From Streptomyces camelliae (GTDB lineage Bacteria; Actinomycetota; Actinomycetes; Streptomycetales; Streptomycetaceae): a stretch of 64,000 nt of DNA. The DNA lies in assembly GCF_027625935.1 (NCBI RefSeq), contig NZ_CP115300.1, positions 744,001 to 808,000 on the forward strand, read 5' to 3'. The first letter of the stretch is position 1. The number at the start of each line of letters is the position of its first letter. The notes below the pieces were generated by a model. The model saw nothing but the letters and a program-made list of their open reading frames with translations, searched no databases and was not told the DNA's origin. The position numbers were made by a program, and so were the translations under genes. Shown one piece after another: positions 8,497 through 17,460 of this stretch.

Positions 8497-9078
8497 TCAG
8501 TCCGGCTGTTCCGTCAGGGCCTTGATGGCGGGCCGGAGGATGCCAGCGACGCGGTCGGCCGGTGCCTCACGCAGCGGGGCCAGGTCCAGGAGCTGGTGGC
8601 CGATGGTGATGCCGAGCAGGGTGGTGACGACCAGTGCGGCCCGCAGCCCGGGATCCTCCACCCCGGGCAGGGCCGCGGCGATGCCGTCGATCTGCCGGCC
8701 CAGGGTGCCGCGGGCCTGTTCGGCCGCCGACGGGTCGGTGAGCATGGAGCGCAACATCGCCAGCGCACCCTCGGGCAGACCGCCGAGTTCGAGACCGAGG
8801 GTGGCCAGCAGCTCGTCGACGAGCGCGCCGGCGTCGGTGACGGCCGGCACCGCCGGTATCGCCTGCACGGCCTGGGTGAACAGCTCACGCTTGGAGCCGT
8901 AGTACTGCATCACCAGAGCCGGGTCGACACCGGCCGCACTCGCCACGGCGCGGATGGTGGTGCGATCGAATCCCTTCTCGGCGAACAGTTCCCGGGCGCA
9001 CTCCAGAATGCGCGCCTCGGTGGCTCGACGGCGGTCGGCACGGGACCGGTGAGGCCGGGACTCATGCGGCGTGGACAC
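8497..9078 (-). CDS. TetR-family regulator
   Basis: About 193 residues. The N-terminal domain reads ATEARILECARELFAEKGFD then TIRAVASAAGVDPALVMQYY, a standard TetR HTH; the C-terminal part resembles the TetR C-terminal domain of AcrR-like actinobacterial regulators. It faces no obvious divergent target: upstream on the other side is a membrane protein gene also on the minus strand. The inverted repeat TCAAC-N4-GTTGA at 9134-9147 is a possible self-operator. Confidence 0.85.
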   Translation of the reverse strand: MSTPHESRPHRSRADRRRATEARILECARELFAEKGFDRTTIRAVASAAGVDPALVMQYYGSKRELFTQAVQAIPAVPAVTDAGALVDELLATLGLELGGLPEGALAMLRSMLTDPSAAEQARGTLGRQIDGIAAALPGVEDPGLRAALVVTTLLGITIGHQLLDLAPLREAPADRVAGILRPAIKALTEQPD

Positions 9079-9133
9079 CAGTTCACTCTACGATCGTTGA
9101 CCAAACTTCCGCGCGAGCTTTACGGTGAGCGAG

Positions 9134-9147
9134 TCAACAAGCGTTGA
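9134..9147. promoter_or_regulatory. Possible TetR operator
   Basis: TCAAC-AAGC-GTTGA is an inverted repeat about 56 bases upstream of the TetR start. A related GTTGAC half-site lies near 9095. Assignment is inference. Confidence 0.3.
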
Positions 9148-9163
9148 GCGAATAAAATGATCA

Positions 9164-9180
9164 CGCGGGACAGGTCCGCG
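9164..9180 (-). terminator. Candidate terminator of the membrane gene
   Basis: Read on the minus strand, CGCGGAC-CT-GTCCCGCG forms a tight hairpin with one bulge and is followed by TGATCATTTTATT. It lies 19 bases past the stop at 9199. Confidence 0.4.
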
Positions 9181-9198
9181 GATGATGTCGCAGCGCGG

Positions 9199-9936
9199 CT
9201 ACTTGAGGATGTTGACGGCGCGAGCGACCACGAGGACCACGGTGACCAGGGACACCGACGACTGCAGCATCATCAGCATCTTCGACCAGCGGGACAGCGG
9301 CATGACGTCGGTCGGGCTGAACGCGGTGGCGTTGGTGAAGGACAGGTACAGGTAGTCCAGGAAGGCCGGTTCCCAGTCCGGCGGGGCGATCTCCGGGCTC
9401 TGCATCTGCACGAAGAGGAAGTCCGCGTACTGGTGTTGTCCCTGGACCCGGGCCATCGGGCCGCCCCGGTCCCACTCCCAGTACCACAGGGCGAACACGA
9501 TGACGTTCGTGAGCCAGATGACGCCGCCGGTGAGCAGCAGCGGCACCGCCTGGTCGCCGCCGGTGCCGTTGACCAGGTCCCCCACGAGCCGGACCGCGGA
9601 CCAGCCGTTGGCCAGGCTGATGGCGCAGATCAACGTCAGGCCCAGCCACCGCAGCCACTGGGCACCGGGCTCCACCCGGCGGGGGTTTGCGGCCACCAGG
9701 CCGGCCAGCAGGGCCAGCTCCAGCACGGGCATGGCCCACGCGGGATGAAGGAGGACGAGTCGGTGCGGCAGGGTCAGCTGCAGGGCGACGGCCGCGAGGA
9801 TCACGGCCGTCACCGTCCAGCGCGGCTCGCCCCGGGTCGCCCGGCGCCAGGCGGGGACGAACTCGCGCTGACCGCTCTCCAGCAACCGCTCGATCCGGCC
9901 CAGCCGGCTCTCGGCGTCATCCATGTCGTCGTTCAT
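9199..9936 (-). CDS. Multi-spanning membrane protein, unknown role
   Basis: About 245 residues. The N-terminal 40 residues are polar and may be a short coiled region (ESRLGRIERLLESGQ); about four to five hydrophobic spans follow. The final part reads YLYLSFTNATAFSPTDVMPL then WSKMLMMLQSSVSLV, which recalls the pore loop and last helix of two-helix ion channels, but a proper selectivity filter is missing. Conserved in actinobacteria as far as I recall, without a known function. No ribosome binding site clearly decides between the Met at 9936 and one four codons later. Confidence 0.7.
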   Translation of the reverse strand: MNDDMDDAESRLGRIERLLESGQREFVPAWRRATRGEPRWTVTAVILAAVALQLTLPHRLVLLHPAWAMPVLELALLAGLVAANPRRVEPGAQWLRWLGLTLICAISLANGWSAVRLVGDLVNGTGGDQAVPLLLTGGVIWLTNVIVFALWYWEWDRGGPMARVQGQHQYADFLFVQMQSPEIAPPDWEPAFLDYLYLSFTNATAFSPTDVMPLSRWSKMLMMLQSSVSLVTVVLVVARAVNILK

Positions 9937-10020
9937 GACGAGGATTGTCGCGGGCGTAGCCCTCCCCTCGGGAACCGGGCTGCCGTCGTGACACCTCGTG
10001 GCGACGCGCTGTCCCGTCGG

Positions 10021-10692
10021 TCATGCCTCGGGCGGGACGCTCGGCACGCGTGCCGGGGCCTGGCCGGGCCGGCGAAGACCGACGGGCAGGACCGTACGGC
10101 CATGTGTCTCGTTGATGACGCCCGCAGCCGAGGCGTACCAGGCGACGAGCCCCGTGGCGATGCCGAACCATCCGCCCACCTGGGTCATGGCGTGCGGCTG
10201 CGCCCCGGTCTGGAACGCTCCGATGGCCAGGAAGAGGTAGGTCAGCGCGAGCAGGACCAACACCATCAGCACGGCGAGACTGACCCGGAACGCGGCGACG
10301 GCCATGTACGCGGTGAAGATGCACCACCCGAGCAGGAACAGGCCGAGCGCGTTGTGCACATCACCGGCGAATGCCAGACGCTGCGCGATCCACCAGTACG
10401 ACAGCCAGAAAGCGGCGTACGAGACGAGCGCCGTCGCACCGAACGTGTTGCCGCGGCGGAATTCGAAGAGGCCGGCGACGAACTGGGCGAGGCCGCCGTA
10501 GAACGCGGCCAGCCCCAGGACCGGCACGATGGCGCCGGCCTCCTTCAGCAGGTTGGTGTTGACGATCGAGAGCAGCAGGGTGGTGAAGGCGAAGCCGGCC
10601 AGGCCCAGCGGGGCCGGGTCGCCCCTGACCGCCGGGAGCGGATCTTCCGCCGGTGGCCGCTCCGGGTGCAGGCTCCTCGTGTCCTCGTTCAT
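10021..10692 (-). CDS. GPR1/FUN34/YaaH (SatP-like) transporter
   Basis: About 223 residues with six hydrophobic spans. The family signature NPAPLGL appears as DPAPLGLAGFAFTTLLLS, and FAFTTLLLSIVN and YGGLAQFVAGLFEF match the acetate/succinate transporter family. It probably moves acetate or a related short carboxylate across the membrane. I start at the ATG at 10692 rather than 10701: GAAGGG lies 9 bases before 10692 but directly against 10701. It lies downstream of an NCS1 permease gene on the same strand with 186 bases between. Confidence 0.85.
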   Translation of the reverse strand: MNEDTRSLHPERPPAEDPLPAVRGDPAPLGLAGFAFTTLLLSIVNTNLLKEAGAIVPVLGLAAFYGGLAQFVAGLFEFRRGNTFGATALVSYAAFWLSYWWIAQRLAFAGDVHNALGLFLLGWCIFTAYMAVAAFRVSLAVLMVLVLLALTYLFLAIGAFQTGAQPHAMTQVGGWFGIATGLVAWYASAAGVINETHGRTVLPVGLRRPGQAPARVPSVPPEA

Positions 10693-10878
10693 GACCGGCA
10701 TCCCTTCGAGCAGAGCCGGACCAGCAGCCGACGCTTGGCTAGCCCACGAACGTGCTGGTCAGAACCCCCGAGGCGGGCTGACGGCACTCATGTGTCGCCT
10801 ACGTCTGTCCATCTGTACGAAACGTACCCGTTTGCCCCACACGTTAGGCATGTCCCGGCCAGGCAAAGGGACCGCTCT

Positions 10879-12330
10879 TCAGGGCTCGCGGTGTTCGTGG
10901 GCCGCCTCCTCCAGGGCCGCCGCCTCCTCCTCGGCCACGCGTGTCTCGGCGGCCACGTCGATGGAGCGAGTCAGCCACCAGTACAGCAGGGCGGCGACCG
11001 GCAGGCCGATGAACAGGGATATGTCGGCGCCGTCGAGGGCCTTCGCCGCGGGGCCGACATACAGGGTGCCGACGGAGAAGAAGGGGATCATGACGGCGAA
11101 GCCGACCAGGTAGGCGATGATGCCGTGCCAGCCCCAACGTCCGTAGATGCCACGGGGGTTGAAGATCTCGGCGATGGCGTAGTGGCCACGGCGGACGACG
11201 TAGTAGTCCATGAGGTTCACCGCGGTCCACGGGATGAAGAGGTAGAGAACGAGCAGCAGGAAGTTATTGAAGTTCTCAAGGAAGTTGGCGGTCGCGGCCA
11301 GGGCGCCGACCAGGGAGAGGGCCGCGGTCAGGCCGATGGTCAGCAGGCGAACGCCCAGCGTCGGCCGTACCCGTTTGAACGAGTCGATGCCGCTGATGAG
11401 GGTCAGCGAACCGCCGTACATGTTCAGAGCGGTGACGGACACCAGGCCCAGCGCGGCGAAGAGCAGGACGATCGCGCCGAAGCCGCTGAACACCTTGTCG
11501 CCCGCCGCGTTGATCGACTTGATCGTGTCGAAGTCCTTGCCCGCCCAGGCGGCCAGCAGCGAGCCGAGCACCATCAGCCAGATGCCACCAAGCGCGGAGC
11601 CGAAGTACGTCCAGTAGAAGGTCTTGCGGACCGTGACGTCCGGCGGGAGGTAGCGCGAGTAGTCGGAGACGTAGATGGCCCAGCTGATCTGGTAGCCGGC
11701 GACGACGCCGAACTGGGCCAGGAACGGCGTCCACTTGAAGGCGCCGAGGTCGAAGGAGCCCGCCGGATAGTGCAGGGTGACCAGGACACCCACGGTGAAG
11801 ATCCCGAAGATCACCAGGAAGGTGTACGTCAGGATCCGCTCGGCCTTGTGGATGATGTCGTAGCCGACCAGTGCGATGACGAGCGCGACCACGGTGACCA
11901 CGACGACCCACAGCTTCACGCTGCCGTGCAGGGTGGTGTGCAGGGAGTCGGCGGCGAGGATGCTGTTGAAGACGTTGAACCCGGCGTACTGCACATACGC
12001 GAAGAGCCAGACGAGCAGCGCGCCGACGTAGCCGAACTGAGGGCGTGACTGGATCATCTGCGGCAGGCCCAGCTGCGGGCCCTGTGCCGAGTGGAAGGCC
12101 ATGAAGAACGTGCCGATGACGGTGCCGGCGACGATGGCCAGCAGCGACCAGATCAGGTTCCCGCCGGAGGTGATGCTGATCAGCCCCACGGCCAGGGTGG
12201 CGATCTGGGCGTTGGACATGAACCACAGCGGGCCCAGATGCCAGAGCTTGCCGTGCCGCTCGTCCAGGGGGACGTAGTCGATGGACCGGATCTCAAGGCC
12301 TGACACCCTCGGCTCTGCTTCAGTGCTCAT
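10879..12330 (-). CDS. NCS1-family nucleobase/hydantoin permease
   Basis: About 483 residues with about twelve hydrophobic spans. It matches the cytosine/purine/uracil/thiamine/allantoin permease family: GPLWFMSNAQIATLAVG at the first span, GYQISWAIYVSDYSRYLP near residue 220, and a NLMDYYVVRRGHY block near 380. The ATG at 12330 has GGGAGG seven bases upstream, better than the earlier Met at 12369. The C-terminal tail is acidic and cytoplasmic (EEEAAALEEAAHEH). Substrate not determined; neighbours give no pathway clue. Confidence 0.85.
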   Translation of the reverse strand: MSTEAEPRVSGLEIRSIDYVPLDERHGKLWHLGPLWFMSNAQIATLAVGLISITSGGNLIWSLLAIVAGTVIGTFFMAFHSAQGPQLGLPQMIQSRPQFGYVGALLVWLFAYVQYAGFNVFNSILAADSLHTTLHGSVKLWVVVVTVVALVIALVGYDIIHKAERILTYTFLVIFGIFTVGVLVTLHYPAGSFDLGAFKWTPFLAQFGVVAGYQISWAIYVSDYSRYLPPDVTVRKTFYWTYFGSALGGIWLMVLGSLLAAWAGKDFDTIKSINAAGDKVFSGFGAIVLLFAALGLVSVTALNMYGGSLTLISGIDSFKRVRPTLGVRLLTIGLTAALSLVGALAATANFLENFNNFLLLVLYLFIPWTAVNLMDYYVVRRGHYAIAEIFNPRGIYGRWGWHGIIAYLVGFAVMIPFFSVGTLYVGPAAKALDGADISLFIGLPVAALLYWWLTRSIDVAAETRVAEEEAAALEEAAHEHREP

Positions 12331-12441
12331 GACGACGCCTCCCGTGCCCGGTCCGTCTGTGGGAGACATTGTGATCCCGCGGAGGCCCGGTGACGAGTGC
12401 TGAGGTGCAGGTTTGTGCGCGGATTCGGGTGAGGACCCGTG

Positions 12442-13335
12442 TCAGGCGTGGAGCGCGTCCGAAAGGCGGACGAAGCGGTGGCCGGTGGCCAGCAGGTGCG
12501 GGACGGCGCTGGCGATGCCCTGGGCCGTGCCGCCTTCGGGGTGGTTCATGTGGCAGATGACGATGGAACCGCCCGGCGCGGCCGCGACGGTCTCGTGCAC
12601 CTGCCCGTGGGTGAAGGTGGCGCCGCCGTCGCCGTTGACGGAGAAGCTGACGAAGCGTTCCCCGAGGTCCTGGACGATGCGTGCCGCGACGTCGTCGCAG
12701 TACGCGGTGCCGGACCGGAACCAGCGGGGCGGGGCGCCGAGCAGCCGGGTCAGCTTGGCCCGGTTCCCGGCGATCTCGTCGTACACCTCGCCGGCGCTGC
12801 GGGTGCCGGGGATGCCGTACGCGGAGCGGCCCGTGACCGACAGCGGGCGGTGCCGGGTGCCGTGGTTGGCGATCTCGAACTGCGGCTCGGCGGCCAGGCG
12901 GTGGAACTCGGCCGGGTTGGCGTCGATCCAGCGGGAGTTGATGAACAGTGTCGCCGGGACGTGCCGGGTGCGCAGGAAGTCGATCAGCTCGCGGTCGAAG
13001 CCGTTGCCGCCCGGGCCGCCGCAGGCGTCGAAGGTGAGCGCGATCTCCTTCTTCGTGGCCGGCAGGGAGTGCACCACGCCGGGGGCGTCGAAGCCCCAGG
13101 TGTGCGGCACGCTGTGCCCGTAGCGGGCCACGACCTGGGCGCGGGTGACGGTGGGCCGGGTCGCGGCCGATGTCGTCGAGGGGGTGGCGCCGGAGGCCTG
13201 CGGGGCGGGGGCGGGGCCGGTCCCCTGCGGGCCGGAGGAGGCCGCGGAGGTGTCCGTGTCCTTCTTCTGGCCCGCGCAGCCGGCGAGCAGACCGCCCGCC
13301 AGGACACCGAGCACCGCGCGACGACCGGCAGTCAT
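12442..13335 (-). CDS. Lipoprotein polysaccharide deacetylase (CE4)
   Basis: About 297 residues. The N-terminus is a lipoprotein signal with lipobox LAGC (Cys near residue 20), followed by a Ser/Thr/Ala/Pro-rich spacer to about residue 62. The NodB-type catalytic part starts at about 95: ALTFDACGG supplies the metal-binding Asp and NHGTRHRPLS supplies the two metal histidines; FRSGTAYCDD and VICHMNHP correspond to the later motifs. It should remove acetyl groups from cell-wall or extracellular polysaccharide at the outer membrane face. The first motif has Cys-Gly-Gly instead of the common Asp-Asp-Gly, as in a known actinobacterial subgroup. Confidence 0.85.
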   Translation of the reverse strand: MTAGRRAVLGVLAGGLLAGCAGQKKDTDTSAASSGPQGTGPAPAPQASGATPSTTSAATRPTVTRAQVVARYGHSVPHTWGFDAPGVVHSLPATKKEIALTFDACGGPGGNGFDRELIDFLRTRHVPATLFINSRWIDANPAEFHRLAAEPQFEIANHGTRHRPLSVTGRSAYGIPGTRSAGEVYDEIAGNRAKLTRLLGAPPRWFRSGTAYCDDVAARIVQDLGERFVSFSVNGDGGATFTHGQVHETVAAAPGGSIVICHMNHPEGGTAQGIASAVPHLLATGHRFVRLSDALHA

Positions 13336-13616
13336 CCGTCCGCTCCCTCACACCCGTTCGCACCCGGCGGAGCACACCTGGTGGCGGGCCGCCACAGCCG
13401 ACGAACGCCCGCATCGGCAACCGTACGCACCGCGGCGGCCTCGACCGTGAAGACGCCGGTAAGCAAGGGTAAGAGATCACCCAGAATCACCCGGACGTCG
13501 CCGTACGGCCCTCCGGCGTGCGCGGACTCAGGTCACGTGCGTCAGATCACCTCCCGCACGGCCGCGGGACGACGACCGCCGGCCCGTTGTCAGTGCCTGC
13601 CGCTACCGTCGGCCCT

Positions 13617-14774
13617 ATGAGCACTGAGCTGGTCGAGAACTCATGGGATCGCATCGACAGTTGGCTGGATCGGCATGCACCCCGGACCCTCGCCTCGCTG
13701 CGCGCGCCCGCGGCGGAGGAGGACATACGCGCGGCCGAAGCCGAGCTGGGCCTCGCCTCCCCGCCGGACCTGCGCGCGTCGCTGCGCCGGCACGACGGGG
13801 CCACGGGCGACCGGGAGGCGTTCCGGTTCCCGACGCACGACCGGCTGCTCGGTCTGCGGGAGATCGCCGGCATGACCGTCGACATGCGCGGCTTCGCCGC
13901 CGACCTCGATGAGGAGGCGGCCGCCTCTTACTGGCACCAGGGCTACGCCAAGATCGGTTCGTACGGGGTCACCGCCGACGGTCTCACCGTCGACTGCCGC
14001 CCGGGACGGACGTCCTACGGTGCGATCGGCCGCTTCTTCGACGAGTCCGGAACCGACTTCGGGCACGCCGACTCGTTGGGCGCCTACCTCGCCGGGGTGG
14101 CAGATCGGCTGGAAGGCGGCATGAACGCCGGAGCGGCGGCCTTCAACGGGCGGCTGATCTGGGGGTCCGCGCTTGCGCCCCGGCCGGACTGGGGCAGCGC
14201 CGACGACCCCCTTCCCGGACCGAAGGAGCCCCTCCCGCCGCTGGACCTGCCGGAAAGCGGCACGGATCCGCTCCCGGTCGGCTACCTGCTCAGTCTGGAG
14301 GAACTCGGTGCGCTGGTCGCCATGCTGCCGCGGGAACGCCTGGCCGTGACGGCGCGCAGACAGCTGCGCAGACTGGCCACCGAGACCGGGCCGGCCAAGT
14401 ACCCCGAGACCGGTGCGGCCCTGGACGCGCTGGAGCGGAACGAGTCCGTGCCGGCCGATCCGGCCGGCCCGCTGGCCCTGCGGCTGCGCTCGGTGCTCGC
14501 CCAGGCAGACACTCAGCGGGACGACCTGCGCAGATGGGCCGCGCAGCGGATGGCCGAGACGATCTGGTCCGCGTCCCCCCACCGGGCGGTGTACGGGATC
14601 GCGATCACACGCAGCCGGCTGAGCGTCGACTGGCGCGCGGAACTCCTCGCCGACCTGGGCGACCCGCCGATCCCGCCGATGCCGGACGACCGCTTCTGGG
14701 GGACCTTGCGCAATCCCGACGTCAACTCCAGCTACTACGCGGACCGTTGTGTGCCGGACGTGAGTGTCTCGTGA
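13617..14774 (+). CDS. SMI1/KNR4-family protein
   Basis: About 385 residues from ATG 13617. The first 190 residues carry the SMI1/KNR4 fold: TLASLRAPAAEEDIRAAEAE, PPDLRASLRRHDGA, then the Gly-rich IGSYGVTADGLTVD. The remainder (SLEELGALVAMLPRERLAV onward) is a helical region of unknown function. SMI1/KNR4 proteins often act as immunity proteins to polymorphic toxins or as adaptors in cell-wall control, but no toxin gene is adjacent, so its role is open. Confidence 0.75.
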   Translation: MSTELVENSWDRIDSWLDRHAPRTLASLRAPAAEEDIRAAEAELGLASPPDLRASLRRHDGATGDREAFRFPTHDRLLGLREIAGMTVDMRGFAADLDEEAAASYWHQGYAKIGSYGVTADGLTVDCRPGRTSYGAIGRFFDESGTDFGHADSLGAYLAGVADRLEGGMNAGAAAFNGRLIWGSALAPRPDWGSADDPLPGPKEPLPPLDLPESGTDPLPVGYLLSLEELGALVAMLPRERLAVTARRQLRRLATETGPAKYPETGAALDALERNESVPADPAGPLALRLRSVLAQADTQRDDLRRWAAQRMAETIWSASPHRAVYGIAITRSRLSVDWRAELLADLGDPPIPPMPDDRFWGTLRNPDVNSSYYADRCVPDVSVS

Positions 14775-14820
14775 TCAAAACGCCGGGCGGCGCCCCGTGG
14801 TGGCGCGGTACGGTCCCGGC

Positions 14821-15477
14821 ATGTCCCGATCAGCCAAGACCGGCTTCTCCCCGTCCTCCGTCACCGCGGACGATCTCGACCTCGCCGTGCGGCTCGCTGT
14901 GGCGGTCCTGCGGGAGGCACCCCCTGACGCCTGGGACGGCATGGCCGGTTCGCTGGAGTGGGACTGCTGGGAGACCGTCGAGCATCTCAGTGACGACCTC
15001 TTCTCCTACGCGGCCCAACTGGGCCCCAGAACACCCCCGTTGGACGGCGAGGTGCCCTTCGTATGGGCGCGGCGGCGGCCGGGCGGCCCGGCGAACGTCA
15101 TACACGTGAACCGTGAGGCGGGTCCCGCGGGCCTGTTGCAGGTGCTGGAGGCGAGCGGTGCGCTGCTGGTCGCCATGGTGCGTACGACGCCTGCGCAGAC
15201 CCGCGCCCACCATGTCTTCGGCATCTCCGACCCCGAGGGCTTCGCCGCGATGGGCATCGTGGAGACCCTGGTGCACACGTACGACCTGGCGCAAGGACTC
15301 CGGCTGGCCTGGCACCCGCCCGCCGATCTGTGCGCGCGGGTGCTCGCCCGGCTCTTTCCCGACGCCCCTGACGCCATGGACCCGTGGCGCACCCTGCTGT
15401 GGGCGACCGGACGCGGTGAACTGCCCGGCCGCCCCCGGCTGACGACCTGGCGCTGGGACGGCACGCCCCGGACGTAG
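14821..15477 (+). CDS. DinB/maleylpyruvate-isomerase-like protein
   Basis: About 218 residues from ATG 14821. It has the four-helix layout of mycothiol-dependent maleylpyruvate isomerase/DinB-like proteins: WDCWETVEHLSDDLFSYA near residue 42, which supplies the first metal histidine, and VETLVHTYDLAQGL near 145, which supplies a further histidine. Such proteins bind a divalent metal and often use mycothiol. It follows the SMI1/KNR4 gene by 46 bases in the same direction and converges on the ABC permease gene. Substrate unknown. Confidence 0.75.
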   Translation: MSRSAKTGFSPSSVTADDLDLAVRLAVAVLREAPPDAWDGMAGSLEWDCWETVEHLSDDLFSYAAQLGPRTPPLDGEVPFVWARRRPGGPANVIHVNREAGPAGLLQVLEASGALLVAMVRTTPAQTRAHHVFGISDPEGFAAMGIVETLVHTYDLAQGLRLAWHPPADLCARVLARLFPDAPDAMDPWRTLLWATGRGELPGRPRLTTWRWDGTPRT

Positions 15478-15507
15478 GACTCGGGGTCTGCGCCGGCCGC
15501 GGGGAGA

Positions 15508-16353
15508 TCAGACGTCCCGGCGCCGGACGACCAGTACGGCGAGTACCACCGCGACCAGCGGCCACACCGCGTACACGACCCACGAACCGGGGACGGTGGC
15601 GGTCAGCATGAGAGAGCCGGGCTGCGGTTGCCAGTTCTGGATCAGGCGCCGCCAGGCGGTGAGGACCATGGCGTGCTGGATGTCGGCGGACCACCGCCTC
15701 CTCGGGGAGAAGACCGTGGGCAGCATCAGCAGCGTGAAGGCGCACACGGTGATGGTCGCGGCGCTGTGCCGGATCAGGACGCCCAGTCCCAAGCCGACCA
15801 GGGCGCAGACGGGCATCACCAGGACGGATGCCGCCAGGGCGCGCGGCACTCCGGGGTGGGTGAGCCCGACTCCGGCGTGCCGGCCGTTCAGGATGGCCTG
15901 TGCGACGAAGAAGGAGGCGAGGGAGACCGCCGTACCCACGGCCGTCCACAGTGCGGCGGTGACGGTCGCCTTGGCCAGAACGACCGAGCCGCGGGCAGGA
16001 ACGGCCACGGTGGTGGTGCGGATCAGGCCGGTGCTGTACTCGCTCACGGCGGTGATGGCGCCGACGCTGCCGGCGACGAGCATCAGCGTCATGTAGCCGG
16101 ACGGCGGAAACGCGTCGAACGGCAGGAAGACCGGTGGCCCTTGCGTGCTCGTGGCGGAGCCCGCGAGGTTGCGGTAGTCCGCCACTGCGGCCACCGCCGC
16201 CGATCCGACGGCGAAGAGGGCGCCGAGGGCGATCGTCCACCAGGTGGAGCGCAGGGACCGCAGCTTGATCCACTCCGAGGCGGTCAAGTCGCCGAAGCGG
16301 GCGGGGGGTTCGGTGACGAACCGGGGCGCGGGAGCGGAGGTGAGCGTGTTCAT
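15508..16353 (-). CDS. ABC-2 type transporter permease
   Basis: About 281 residues with six hydrophobic spans. The cytoplasmic N-terminus (LTASEWIKLRSLRSTWWTI) and SVGAITAVSEYSTGLIRTTT are typical of ABC-2 permeases paired with CcmA/BcrA-type ATPases. The start ATG overlaps the stop of the ATPase gene as ATGA (16350-16353), showing translational coupling. Together they form an exporter, probably of a peptide antibiotic or lipid-like compound; the divergent two-component system is the likely regulator. Confidence 0.88.
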   Translation of the reverse strand: MNTLTSAPAPRFVTEPPARFGDLTASEWIKLRSLRSTWWTIALGALFAVGSAAVAAVADYRNLAGSATSTQGPPVFLPFDAFPPSGYMTLMLVAGSVGAITAVSEYSTGLIRTTTVAVPARGSVVLAKATVTAALWTAVGTAVSLASFFVAQAILNGRHAGVGLTHPGVPRALAASVLVMPVCALVGLGLGVLIRHSAATITVCAFTLLMLPTVFSPRRRWSADIQHAMVLTAWRRLIQNWQPQPGSLMLTATVPGSWVVYAVWPLVAVVLAVLVVRRRDV

Positions 16354-17270
16354 CGGCGGTGTCCTGCCAGGTATTCGGCGCTGTCGGCGGTCAGTTCCAT
16401 GAAGGCCTCTTCCAGTGAGGCGGCCTGCGTGGTCAGCTCGGTCAGCTGGATCCGGTGCTCCAGGGCGAGCGCTCCGATCCGGTCCGCCGGCAGCCCGGTC
16501 ACGGCGATGCGTCCGGCGTCCGCCGGGCCCCGCGGCTCGACCGACGCGCCCGCCGCGGCGAGTACGGCCGCCAGTTCGACGGCTCGCGGGCTGCCGGCCA
16601 CCACGCTCAGCCGGGTGCCGCGAGCCGCGAAGTCGGCCAGCGGCTCGGCCGCGATCAGCCGGCCCCGCCCGATGACGACGAGCTGGTCCGCGGTGTTCTC
16701 CATCTCCGACATCAGATGGCTGGAGAGGAAGACGGTACGGCCTTCGGCGGCCAGGCGCCGGAACAGCCGTCGTACCCACAACACGCCTTCCGGGTCCATA
16801 CCGTTGATCGGCTCGTCGAACAGCAGGACCGGCGGGTCGCCGAGCAGGGCGGTGGCGATGCCGAGCCGCTGCTTCATGCCGAGCGAGAAGCCGCCGATAC
16901 GGCGCCGGGCCGCGTCGGTCAGCCCCACTTCGTCGAGCACCTCCCTCACCCGGCGCGGCGGGATGCCGTTGCTGCGTGCCAGGGCGGCCAGATGGGCCGT
17001 CGCGGTGCGTCCGCCGTGGACGTGGCCTGCGTCCAGGAGGGCGCCCACGTGCCGCAGTCCGCGCCGGTGGCCGCGGAAGGGAACGCCGCTGACGGTGGCG
17101 GTGCCGCCCGTGGGCGTGTCGAGGCCCAGGATCATCCGCAGGGTGGTGGTCTTGCCGGCTCCGTTGGGGCCGAGGAAGCCGGTGACCCGGCCCGGCCGCA
17201 CGGTGAAGGACAGTTGGTCGACGGCTGTCTTGTCGCCGTAGCGCTTGGTGAGTTCGCTGATTTCGATCAC
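16350..17270 (-). CDS. ABC transporter ATPase
   Basis: About 306 residues. It has Walker A GPNGAGKTT near residue 37, signature FSLGMKQRLG near 133, Walker B VLLFDEPINGMDP near 150 and the H-loop SSHLMSE. The C-terminal 90 residues form the substrate-linked domain seen in BcrA/CcmA-type exporters. I prefer the GTG at 17270, where the conserved sequence IEISELTKRYG begins, with GGTGG just upstream; an ATG at 17306 would add twelve unconserved residues. First gene of a two-gene operon. Confidence 0.9.
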   Translation of the reverse strand: MIEISELTKRYGDKTAVDQLSFTVRPGRVTGFLGPNGAGKTTTLRMILGLDTPTGGTATVSGVPFRGHRRGLRHVGALLDAGHVHGGRTATAHLAALARSNGIPPRRVREVLDEVGLTDAARRRIGGFSLGMKQRLGIATALLGDPPVLLFDEPINGMDPEGVLWVRRLFRRLAAEGRTVFLSSHLMSEMENTADQLVVIGRGRLIAAEPLADFAARGTRLSVVAGSPRAVELAAVLAAAGASVEPRGPADAGRIAVTGLPADRIGALALEHRIQLTELTTQAASLEEAFMELTADSAEYLAGHRR

Positions 17271-17460
17271 GGGACCACCGTGCCGGGCGATCCCCCGCCC
17301 CGGCATGGGGCCGCGGACGGCAATGCGGGCGGCCGGGTTCGCCCACGGGTGTACGTCCCCGGACCGATGCCGGACGGATGCCTTCTGGCTAGTCTCCCAG
17401 CATGATCACCACACCGACCACGCCCCGTGGCGACCTCGTTCTGGGAAGGAGACACCGGTG

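Noticed and set aside
9157..12048. 963-codon plus-strand frame
   Set aside because: It spans three clearly real minus-strand membrane protein genes and has Glu/Gln/Gly-rich shadow composition.
13617..14774. SMI1/KNR4 protein as immunity partner of a toxin system
   Set aside because: No polymorphic toxin, secretion gene or small toxin ORF lies nearby, so a defence or rivalry system cannot be supported.
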